Shown here in pieces: positions 36,640 to 46,804 of a stretch of DNA of 64,000 bases; within the stretch, counting starts at the first letter, position 1; each line of letters opens with the position of its first letter. The notes under the pieces are model-generated. The model was not told the origin of the DNA and did not search any database. It saw only the letters and a list, made by a program, of their open reading frames with translations. The translations under genes and the position numbers were made by a program. Source of the stretch: Molossus alvarezi (lineage: Eukaryota; Chordata; Mammalia; Chiroptera; Molossidae); NCBI GenBank assembly GCA_037176705.1, contig JBAWUJ010000051.1, positions 930,001-994,000 of the forward strand, given 5' to 3'.

Positions 36640-37950
36640 ATATGAATAACAGTGCATGTCACTTAACTCAAACAAATGCCTAAATTTCACAAAGCTACAT
36701 ATTACTGCACAAAATCAAGGTCAACATCAAATTATCTTCCCAAATCCAACATTTTCTTCAAAAAGCATTGAGTTCTTCATCATGCCACGGTTAAGAAATA
36801 TTTAATTACTAAATGTCTTCCATTAAGTCATGCAGAACAGAAAAATACATTGCCAATTACTATAAAAGTTCTCAAAATGCCCTCTAAGTAAAAGAATAAT
36901 AACTCTAACATTCCCAAAGGGTATATACATGTGCATTATTTGGAAAATAAACCCTTCCTGTGTTAATTTATTGAAATGGATTCACTATCCTATAAATAGT
37001 CTTTATAATTTTCCTGTTTGTGCAGGTAAAATAATTAATATACAATTTCACAGCACAACTGCAGGTGTGTATTTTCAGAGTTGTCAGGATTCTCATGTCT
37101 TCTATGTTTAAACAGGACCCTTCCAAGACTGAATCAGAATAAACAATGGAGCACTGTTGTAAAGTACATCGTGATATAAGCATTTTAGAAAATTCACTGT
37201 GGTTAGAGAATAAACATTTACTAGGACAGCAGAAGAAACTTTGGGCAGGAAGGTCACTTCCTTATGACACCTACCATCTATGGGCTCAGGTCATTTTCTT
37301 TCTTCCAGATCTGCACTCCTACTTCATTGTCAAGGGCCTACTCAAATAGAAACTTTTTCAACACTCTCTCCCAATGAATGGGAAGTCCGCTTTCTCCACG
37401 TGTCCTTGTGGCTCTTCTTATCCCCCAGAATCACTGGCCTCAATGCTGAGGACAACCCTTGAGGCGATGCGCTGTCCATGGTAAAGTACTGACAGCAGAG
37501 GCCAGGGTAAGTAAGGTCTCCAAGGTGCTGTGTCAATGCTCATATACCTTTCAATCTCCCCTTCCCCCTCTCCAGGCCTGAACTGACAAGAAGCGATGAC
37601 TAATAACCTGAGTGTTCCGGGCGCTGCCTACCTGTACAACAAGGCGATCAACATGTTCCCAGAAACTCGGTTAAAGAAGCACACAGCTACCACTGTGTGA
37701 AAAGGCTTCCTTCTCCATTCCCATCGTGAGCAACTCCTGGAGCATCTGCAGGGCTCCCACAGGAACACAAGCAGGGCTCCGGACATGTCTGTTTCTAGCT
37801 GCAGTAGGAAAAGAAGTGTAATTTAAGAATGCGCCCTGGATGTGACAGAAAAGGAAACCTGTCAGGTTCAGCATGTGGCCCTTTAGTGCACACCTTCAAC
37901 TCTGCACGCTTGGGCTCCCAGAAAGACAATGAACAGCTACACCAGATCCA
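36640..37950. other. Inner arm block, exon-like signals, no gene recognised
   Basis: The sequence is unique apart from its mirror at 38360-39720. On the + strand a pyrimidine tract ending TTTTCTTTCTTCCAG (about 37295-37309) looks like a splice acceptor and is conserved in the mirror. A donor-like CCAGGGTAAGTAAG follows near 37500-37515 in this arm only; the mirror has lost the GTAAGT spacing. A frame near 37600 (NNLSVPGAAYLYNKAINMFP) runs to a stop after KKHTATTV, which I cannot assign. Confidence 0.3.
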
Positions 37951-37955
37951 GGGTT

Positions 37956-38354
37956 GCCCCACAGGCAGCTGGCAGTGGGAAATAAAGCCTCTACTACCTC
38001 CCTGGCTGACAAGACACACCCTCAGAGTCTCAGCAGGCCCAGGACTTCTCCAAGCAGGGGTGTTGCAGCCCCTCTGGGATCCCTGCTCAGCACTCCCGCC
38101 ACACCCAGCATCCTGGGCAGGTGGCCTCGCCCTGCCGCCCCCCCCTTGGGGCACCTCAGAGCTGCACCTGCTCCACCAGCTAAGCAGCTGGCTGGGGGCC
38201 CCCAGGCCTGGGCTGGAGGCTGAGACTTGCGAGGGCTCTGGTGGGAATTGCACACAGGAAGTAGCCCCACCCAGCTCTGCAAAGTGCAGGACTGAGGGAC
38301 CTGTGCGCGCACCTTTAACGAAATAAATGCCGAATGTGTTGCTGTGCTGTGTGA
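37956..38354. other. GC-rich palindrome spacer
   Basis: About 400 bp between the arms has no inverted partner. It is C/G-rich (CCTCGCCCTGCCGCCCCCCC near 38124-38145) with a GTGCGCGCAC at about 38303. Overlapping open frames on both strands (37829-38326 +, 37795-38253 -) look like composition artefacts. If transcripts start in the arms, this is the natural place for a promoter, but no clear core element is visible. Confidence 0.6.
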
Positions 38355-39974
38355 TACATCTGGGTTAGCTGTTCATTGTCTTTCTGGTAGCCCAAGGGTG
38401 CAGAGTCGGAGGTGTGCACGAAAGGGGCCACATACTAAACCTGACAGGTTTCTTTTTCAGCGCATTCTTAAATTACACTTCTTTCCCTGCTGCAGCTAGA
38501 AACAGACATGTCCTGAGGCCCTGCTTGTGTTCCTGTGGAGAGTCCTGAAGACAGATGCTCCAGGAGCTGCTCGCGATGGGAACGGAGAAGGAAGCCTTTT
38601 CACACAGTCTTAGCTGTGTGCTTCTGTAACCGTGTTTCTGGGAACGTGTTGATTGCTTCGTTGTACAGATAGGCAGTGCCTCAAGTACGCAGGTTATTAG
38701 TCATCGCTTCTTGTCAGTTTAGGCCTGGAGAGTGGGGAAGGGGAGATTGGCAGGAACGTGAGCATGGACACAGCACCGTGGAGAATTTACTTCCCTGGCC
38801 TCTGAGTTTCAGTGTCAAGGCTGTCAGCGCTTTACCATGGACAGCTCATGGCCACATTGAGGTCAGTAATTCTGGGGGATAAGAAGAGCCACAAAGACAC
38901 GTGGGGAAAGTGGACTTCCCATTCCTTGGGAGCAGAGGGTTGAAAAGTTTCTATTTGAGTAGACCCTTGACAATGAAGTAGGTGTGCAGATCTGGAAGAA
39001 AGGAAATGACCTGAGCCCATAGATGTTAGGTGTCATAACAAGGTGACCTTCCTGCCCAAAGTTTTCTTTACTGTCCTAGTAAATGTTTATCCTCTAACCA
39101 GAGTGAATTTTCTAAAATGCTTATATCACGATGTACTTTACAACAGTGCTCCATCGTGGATTCTGATTCAGTCTTGGAAAGGTCCTGTTTAAACATAGAA
39201 GACATGAAAATCCTGACAACTCTGAAAATACACACCTGCAGTTGTGCTGTGAAATTGTATATTAATTATTTTACGTGCACAAACAGGGGGATTATAAAGA
39301 CTATTTATAGGAGAGCTAATCCATTTCAATGAATGAACACAGGAAGAATTTATTCCCCAAATGCACATGTATATACCTTTTGGGAATAGAAAAAAACATT
39401 TGCCAATACAAAATGAGCTAAAATGCACATTTTAGAAAGTAATGCCTGCATTTTTTTATGGTATGTTAGATTTATTATTTTTTATTACTTAGAGGGCATT
39501 TTGAGAACTTTTAGAGTAATTGGCAATATATGTTTCTGTTCTGCATGACTTAATGGAAGACATTTAGTAATTAAATATTTCTTAACTGTGGCATGATGAA
39601 GAACTCAATGCTTTTTGAAGAAAATGTTGGATTTGGGATGATAATTTGATGTTGATCTTAATTTTTTTGCAGTAATATGTAGCTTTGTAAAATTTAGGCA
39701 TTTGTTTGAGTTAAGTGACATGCACTGTTGTTCATATTATGTGTAATTATTTTAGTGTCTCAATGGAAGAACAAGTAGAGTACAGCAATCCCACCAACCA
39801 TCTTTACAATGTACTGGTAGATGGAGGTCACCACATCCTTCAAGGCACAGAGGTCGTGCAAGAAACCTGAGATGTGGAAGAGGAGGAAGTAGAGGAGCAG
39901 GAACTAGAAGTAGAGGAGCAAGAGTGCTTTGCTCAGGTGGAGAACACTTAAGTAATCTTTTAAATATAGGGAAG

Positions 39975-41390
39975 GAAGGAGACTTGGCTTTGGGTGGTGA
40001 ACACACCACTCAGTATGCAGATGATATATGACAGAATGGTATCCCTCAATCCTATGTAAATGTATTAAGCAGCAGCATCCAATAAATTCAATGAAACACA
40101 AAACGTGGATATAGAGTTTGTAAGTACCTACAACAGTGTAAATTAATACAATATAAAAATGAAAAAGCAAGGATGAAACGATAGGAGTGCAAACCAGTAT
40201 TATGAATGTACAGAAATATCTCAAATGTCATTTAAAATTTGAATAAGCAAAATATACTATATGATTGGTTAGATAAGGAGTTTATTCTAACACTCATATT
40301 ACAAAGGGGAAAGAAGATAAAGTTTTCAAGTTTTCTATTTCTCTGTAATATTGGTCTTATGTATGATATAGTAACCTAAGCCTTTTTAAACTAACGTACT
40401 AGAAACATGTGGGAGAGGAAATTACGCAGGAGCTCCACACCAAGAGCCTGTCTCTTCCAGGAAAAATTACCATGTGTCACGAAGAGATGATAATTTTGCT
40501 ACATCCTACAGGTAAAGGAAAACAAGATATCAGAAGAGTTCATTATAATTGATAGTATTTGTGGTTGAAGTGAAATTCATCTCTTATAAAAGTAAATATT
40601 GAAAATATATAATACAAGTGAACAATAGCATAACATAGAATATATTCGGTACAGTATGCCACTTCCACATCTAAAAAGTATGAAAACATTTTTAGTGCCC
40701 CTAAACACAACAGTCTAATCCTTAAGGAGTCACTACCATTTCTCCCCTGACCCAGCAACCAAACATCAACTTGTATTCTGAGTGTATTGATGTTACTTTA
40801 CTCCATAAATCATACTCATGAAGTGGAACCACACATGATTATAGCATGTAGCTTGTGTCTGCTAGCGTGCCTGTTTTCAAGAAACAACCATGTAGCATGG
40901 AAGAGTGAATCACACCTTTAGTTGCTGAATGAATATACAATTGTAGCTGCAGTTACCACACTTTGCTTTCCAGTTCATCTGTCTGGGCTCTTTCCCTCTA
41001 GTACTGTGGTGAGCCTCCATGTACACACATTTTTGTCCCTCATTTCAAATATTCGCAGTGTATAATTTAGAGTGCAATTTCTGAAGCATATTTAAATTCA
41101 CAGGGAATATTTTCTAAGAAATCTCCAATTATATGCACAGCAGGTGTACCATTTTACATTTTGGTTATTCATGAATAGGATCCCAGTTTTCCACATCCTC
41201 AGCAAAACATAACATTTCTATTTTTTCTAACATTGGATATTAATTCAGAGAAAAGTTGTATGTCACCTTAGTTCTAATTTACATTTTTCTGAAGGGCAGT
41301 TATGTGGAACATCTCTTCATTAGCTTGTTGGCTGTATGTTCTTTTTGGACACATTTCTATTAAAACCTTTGTCCATTTAACATTTTTCTA
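39975..41390 (-). mobile_element. Ancient L1 remnant in right arm
   Basis: Inverted copy of the remnant at 34990-36400, with the same internal landmarks and no usable frame. Confidence 0.62.
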
Positions 41391-41715
41391 TTCCTGAAGT
41401 GTGCATATATTCTGGATAACAAAAGGCCCAGTTTAAAATGTTTGTGGTTCGTTTATCTTAGTTACTCAAGCAGAGATGATCCAAATTCCCAACACAGGAA
41501 GCATTATGGCATATTACTCCAGCCGAACTCAATTTGAGGTAACAGTTACCTTCTCCCTGTTGGCTTCAGCGAATGGCTGCAAATATATCAGTTGCCAATT
41601 GGGACAGTTCGGAACATATTCTGGGTGGCTGACCACACTCAGGTGCTTCATTTTGTCCCCCCGTCCATATGTCTGTCTCTCTTCCCCTTTCAGTCTCTCT
41701 AAAAAATCAACAAAG

Positions 41716-41925
41716 CCCGGGCCAGCTGTTGGAGTATTAGCATCTGGTCCAGAGAGTCCCGGGTTTGGTTCCCACTAAGGGCATATACCTTGGTTGCAGA
41801 TTGTCCCCATTTCTGGTTTGGTTTTCAAGTGGCAGCCACTCGATGTGTGCCTTTCCCATCTCTCTCTCTCTTCCACTCTATCTGCACACAAAAAAATCAA
41901 CTAAAATTTTTAATAAATAGAAATT
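41716..41925 (+). mobile_element. VES SINE in right arm
   Basis: Mirror of the copy at 34425-34655. The head has lost about 10-15 bases around the A box compared with the left arm. The B-box region (GGGTTTGGTTCCC), the CAGCCACTCGATGTG segment and a TCTCTCTC tract remain. Confidence 0.9.
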
Positions 41926-43923
41926 AATATATTTTTGTTTAATCTGCCCCCCCATTGATACAGTGGTCAAAGTAAACACCAGAGAGGGAGAGGTGGGATA
42001 CACAGAGAGAAGGAAAGGCAGCTAGAAGAGAAATGGTAGGAATAAAGAAGGCAAGATAACATGGGACACAGAGTGAGCTCTTCTAGGAGCATTCAGGTCA
42101 GCCAGATCACAGGCTACAGTGCCCCAGCCACAGGTGTTCCCTTAATGTCTGCTTGATCTCCAATACCTTACATGTGAGACTGCCCCACTAGTTTGTCACT
42201 ACTGTTTATGTCTTCACTCACTCTTCAACCTAGGATAAGTTGCTGATGTGAGAAAGAGAAATAATAGGAGGGAGAGAGACAAAGATAGAGGACACAAACA
42301 CATAGATCCCTTGTCTCCAGTAAGCCCCCCAACCAGAAAACTAAACAAATCCTAGGTGTGATCTCGGAAAAGACCTGGGAGCCACAACCTGTGTGCTCCG
42401 TGGGACCAGGCTTCAACCTATCCAACCCCAGGCCAGTGCTGTCACTGTCCATTTCACAGGGGTAAAGGTGCCTCAGTTGAAAGCAATGCAGTACACTAAT
42501 TCGGTATGGGCACAGATAAGGTGATCCCCAGATAAAGTCACATAGTGGGTGTTTTTGAGATCGGTAGGCCTGCGTGTAGGGGTAGGCCCAGATGTGGAAA
42601 AAAGGGAAGACAGGAGGAGAGTGAAGTCCTTCTACCTCCCTGCTGGAGTAGGTGGGAGGAGCCAGCGGGGCATGGCCAGCTATGCTTACACTGTTTGCTC
42701 AGCCACCTTTCTTCAAGAGGACGACCAAAATCTTGCTTAGAGGTCCACCTCATGAAGCAAAAAGTCCTCCTCAAGGACACACATCAGGACACTAGCTACT
42801 CAGTGTGGGCTCACTGATTCAGCAGCAGACATTTGCTGCTTCTTACTGCTTCTTTGCAGCTGCCCAGCACAGAGCCAGGGCTAAAAGGTGAGTTCCATTG
42901 CATCTGAAGACAGCAGGGCTCCCCCAGCACCATGGGTCAGTACTGGACCTGGAAGAACCCTTCAGGTCAAAACAGGGTCAGGGTTTTAAAGCACTATGTG
43001 GGGGTAGGGCCAAGGGCACTGGGACCCTGCAAGCCAGGGTAGGTGTGATGGTGCAGTGACCTCCAGCTTCAGGGTGAGCTCTGAGTAGCAAAAGCACTTG
43101 AAGAGAGGGCGGAGGCATTGCTGAGGGCAGAGAGGCTCCTGGGATGTGCACCATCTCACTCAGGTTGTTAGAGTATCTGCTGGGGTGCAAAGGTTTGCCA
43201 CCAAAAAGGCAGAGGCCCAGGTATTTGCAGAAGACAAGCATGAGGAGGAGCAAAGAAGAGAGGCAGGGCCCTGTGGGACCAGCACCTGGTGAACCTGGGA
43301 AGTGCTCTAAGCACTGCAGGCCCTTCAGTTCAGCTGAGCAGTGAGAGAGCCCGAGCCTGCAGGGCCTACATTCGAGTGAAGCACAAGGCTGCTCAGTGAT
43401 GAAAGCCTGTTCTTGAGCCCAGAAGGGCCATCATTCATTGCATTCCCCGCACGTGGTCCAAAGCTATAGTATTGACCATGCCCTTCTGACTTGACTGTGA
43501 AACAGAGGACAGGGGTTATGGCAGGAAGGAGCCTGGCCAAGGTAAAGGTTAGGTTGCAGAGAAAACAGCCTGCCATCTGTGGTGGCACAAACCTGGTCAA
43601 GTGTGAATCTGTCATTCAGTCTCTGGGACAAATGTACCAGTACAGGGTACCACTGCCACAAATCACATATTGGAATCATCCATGATCCTTGACAATCTAA
43701 ACTTATTCCATTTTCTTTTGTTTCCTTCACCCCCACTTTCTTTACCAACAAGCTCAGTGGGGAAACACATTTGGTTACTAACCAAATATAAGCCTAGTGA
43801 TTCCAGTACCCTGTCTCAGAAACATCTGATGACAAAATAAATTTAATAGAGGCAACAATGTGAGCTTCCACCCTCTTTTCATGGTCACACACACAGACAC
43901 ACCTTTGTGAGCTCAGGTACATG

Positions 43924-43946
43924 CACACACACACACACACACACCC
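43924..43946. repeat. (CA)n microsatellite
   Basis: An uninterrupted CA run of about 11 repeats, with imperfect CA-rich flanks from 43886. Confidence 0.9.
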
Positions 43947-46181
43947 CTACACACAAACACACACAGCCCTAAAAAATGTCATTGCAAGCTGAGTATTTCC
44001 AAATTGGAGCAGCTGTTCTCAAACAAAGGTATCTCAAGAAGATGTGTGCTGACACTTTTTGGGAGAACACACAGACTTTTCTTAGGGGAATAAAGAGCAG
44101 TGAGACAGTATATACGCACATTCTTATGTCTGAATCCTCTGCAGCAGCACCCAGAGGTCAGGTAGGGCTCAGAAAAGCATTGAAACTGCATTTTCCCTTT
44201 ATTACTGCAGATGGCCTTAGGAAAACATAAAGCCAAAGGGAGTATGGTTGTCAGAATGTGTAAGAAAGGCAGATGAGGAGGAACTTGGATGGAAGGCAAT
44301 GTCTGCAGTCTATGGCAATGGTCCACTGTGGTCTCCTCTTGTGCTCTGTGCCTTTGAGCTCTCCATTTGCTAGTCTCTGAAAATCCTTGACCAAAAAGCT
44401 AATTCTAAGCCATTCCTGATATCAGCCATCATCGGAGACCAAGATGAAGACTTGCTGAACTACTTAATCATTTTGGATATCAGACTGGGGACACATAGTA
44501 GTTTGTTTGGTTGGAGCTTGGGCACCACTGGGATGGGTTTGAGAAGCAAGAAGGGATGAAGAATGAGTGATTACTGCAAGTAGCTTGACTCAGGAAGCTG
44601 GGAGTAAAAAAATGTAACTGGTTCTTGGCAGGTGAGGGAACTGGACCATCCAAAGTACCACTGCAAATTGATGTTTTACTTTCAGGACAATTGCTACTTT
44701 CTGAGCGATGTGATCATTAAGTAGTATCACGTCAGCCTTGCAGGTGTCAGATGCTTCCCAGCATGGGGGTTTGGGTGAGCACCCACATGGTGAATAGTTG
44801 TAAAGACTGAAATAGTGGGGACCCACCCTCCCAGCTCTCTCCCTTCAGGATACCAGGACACTAGCACCACCCAAGGGCTCTGGTTCTGAGATTAAAAACA
44901 TGGAGTCCCCAACCGCAGTCAAGACACAACAAGTGTTAACTTCTTCAACTGGTTGTCAGAACACAACCTTCCAGGGTCAGGGAGGATTGCACAAGTGATA
45001 GTCCTTTGGCCATTTCAGAAAAGAAAGTATTGATGGATCCAGAGGAATGGAAAGTGGACTGGTTCAGTCTCTCTCTGCTATGTCTTTCCACCCAGATCAT
45101 CATTGAACACCTGTGGCCCAATCCCCTGCAGCTCTACCAAGGGATGCAGAACCCAGCGGAGGGAGCAGGGAGGCAAATGTGTTTCTGAGGAGCCCAGGTG
45201 CTGAGCACTCCATGGAGGTTTGTTGCACCTGTGAATGTCCTTTCCTAAAGAACTGAAGGAAAATAGTCTCCAGTCAAAGGGAAAGTACCATAGGGTAGGA
45301 AAGAGCAGGAAGGGGGTTGGATAAAGGAAACTGGGCGACCTTAGTGCCCACAGAGTACAAGCAGGTTCAGGTGCTCTGAGCACCTAAACTTTCATGGGCC
45401 CTTGGAGAAGGAACCAGTTGATTCTTCAAATTTCTGCAGTAGTACTTCTGTCCTTTTGGCACTTCCCTGGTCTCCCCGCTAATCTGAACAAGGTCCTACG
45501 TTCCGGTGCCCTATTTATTGTCATGTTTCCAATTCAGGCTCCTTCCTCATTTTGCATCTCCCATCAGTGTGCCTCTGCCAAGCTCACAATGGTGACAGTG
45601 TGACCAGGTTGTGGGGGTCAATAAGAAGTCTTGGGGGAGTAAAGTAAAACATGACTCAGAATGGGCACTTTATTCCTGAGGACACTGAGAGTCAGAAGAT
45701 TCCTTTATGAGCACGTGTAATTTGGCTGTGTTTGTGTGCCAAGGAGCACTCCATGTTTGGAAGTGCACAGGACAGAATGTGCAATATGGCTAGCTTGGAC
45801 AGGCCATCCCTAAACTATGCCCCTGTGCCAGCCATGCTAAGGGATTCTGAATGGTCTTTCACTCAGGTTGAAAGGAAGAGAAAGAAATAGCCTGTGTAAA
45901 ATTCTGTGTAAAACGCAGTAGTGCTGAGTAGATGATCTCACAAAGCTGTTGAATGGGCAACTCCTGGAATTCCCAAATTGGGGCAAATGCCTGCAGATGT
46001 ATCAGGGGCTGGAAAGTACCTGTTTGAATTCAAACACTGCAGAGTACCCTGAGCAGGTGCTGCCATGGTAGCAAGCCAGAGAAAGCTCTTACAGTGTTGC
46101 TCTGAAAATGACATGGAACCTGAAAATGTGCAGAGATGTAGATTTGGAGGAGACACGGGTGTCTTCAGATGCCTTAGAAAA

Positions 46182-46190
46182 GATCATACA
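46182..46190. repeat. Target-site duplication, left copy
   Basis: GATCATACA immediately precedes the U6 start. The same nonamer is at 50960-50968 after the L1 tail. The pair brackets U6 plus L1 as one insertion. Confidence 0.8.
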
Positions 46191-46297
46191 GTGCTCACAT
46201 CGGCAGCACATATACTAAAATTGGAATGATACAGAGAAGATTAGCGTGGCCCCTGCACAAGGATGACACGCAAATTCATGAAGCGTTCCATATTTTT
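46191..46297 (+). pseudogene. RNU6: U6 snRNA, full-length, 5' part of a U6-L1 chimera
   Basis: The 107 nt run from GTGCTCACATCGGCAGCACA to CGTTCCATATTTTT and align end to end with vertebrate U6. I count about six substitutions, several of CpG-decay type. The ACAGAGA box and the following AGATTAGC are present (the latter as AGATTAGCG). No TATA or PSE-like element lies at the expected upstream positions, so this is not a transcribed U6 gene. Its U-rich end joins directly to A-rich L1 ORF1 sequence without a poly(A). Together with the shared target duplication, this marks an RNA template switch during L1 reverse transcription. Confidence 0.95.
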
Positions 46298-46804
46298 AAA
46301 AAACAGGAAGACAGCTTAAGAGAACTGTGGGACAACTGGAAACGGAATAATATTCGCATCATAGGAGTCCCTGAAGAAGAAGAAAATAAGCAATGGCTAG
46401 AAAATATATTCAAAGAAATAGTGACAGAAAACTTTCCTGATTTGGGGAAGGAAGAAGGCATTCAAGTTCAAGAAGCACAGAGAGCCCGAAGTAAGAAGAA
46501 CCCAAACAGGCCCACACCAAGACACATAGTAATCAAACTGCCAAAAATTAAAGACAAAGACAGAATCCTAAAAGTAGCAAGAGATAAGCAACAGGTTACC
46601 TACAAAGGAAACCCCATAAGGCTCTCAGCTGACTTTTCACAAGAAACACTACAGGCTAGAAGGGAATGGCATGAAGTAATCAAGGTCATGAAAAACAGGG
46701 ATCTGAATCCAAGACTATTCTACCCAGCAAGGCTATCATTCAAAATACAAGGTCAAATAAAGAGCTTTTCAAAAAAAAAAAAAAAGGCTAAGGGAATACA
46801 TTAG
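46226..46804 (+). CDS. Chimeric open frame: U6-derived N-terminus fused to L1 ORF1p C-terminal half
   Basis: The frame has 192 codons. Residues 1-24 (starting MIQRRLAWPLHKDDTQIHEA) are read from U6 snRNA. From residue 25 the frame continues without a break into L1 ORF1p (KKQEDSLRELWDNWKRNNIR), through the RRM-type domain (IIGVPEEEENKQ near residues 46-57) and the basic C-terminal domain, to the natural ORF1 end (KAKGIH). The trimerising coiled coil is absent. A run of 14 A near the end keeps the frame. No promoter is visible, so expression would depend on an outside transcript such as the proposed host intron. Translation is unproven. Confidence 0.45.
   Translation: MIQRRLAWPLHKDDTQIHEAFHIFKKQEDSLRELWDNWKRNNIRIIGVPEEEENKQWLENIFKEIVTENFPDLGKEEGIQVQEAQRARSKKNPNRPTPRHIVIKLPKIKDKDRILKVARDKQQVTYKGNPIRLSADFSQETLQARREWHEVIKVMKNRDLNPRLFYPARLSFKIQGQIKSFSKKKKKAKGIH

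Larger units (their letters stand above)
32997..37955. repeat. Left arm of large imperfect palindrome
   Basis: The reverse complement matches the right arm in two blocks: 32997-34194 pairs with 51145-52353, and 34195-37955 pairs with 38355-42133. Identity in aligned stretches is about 92-96% by eye, with small indels. The arm contains a minus-strand SINE (34425-34655), an old L1 segment (34990-36400) and unidentified sequence. The outer edge coincides with the satellite edge. Confidence 0.93.
42136..46190. other. Unique sequence, no gene recognised
   Basis: About 4 kb with no interspersed repeat that I can name, balanced composition and only short open frames (up to 115 codons, 43979-44326). 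A CA run lies at 43924-43946. A 28-30 bp segment near 42859-42888 is flanked by TTTGCAG and GTGAGTT, but such pairs are expected by chance. Confidence 0.5.

Noticed and set aside
37795..38326. Protein gene in the palindrome centre (152- and 165-codon frames)
   Set aside because: The frames overlap on opposite strands, lie mostly in the GC-rich spacer, and are not continued in the mirrored arm.
42859..42888. Micro-exon flanked by TTTGCAG and GTGAGTT
   Set aside because: Such short acceptor/donor pairs are frequent by chance in several kb. There is no reading frame or conservation evidence.
46191..46297. Functional U6 snRNA gene
   Set aside because: No TATA or PSE-like promoter upstream, several substitutions, and it lies inside an L1 insertion with shared target duplication.
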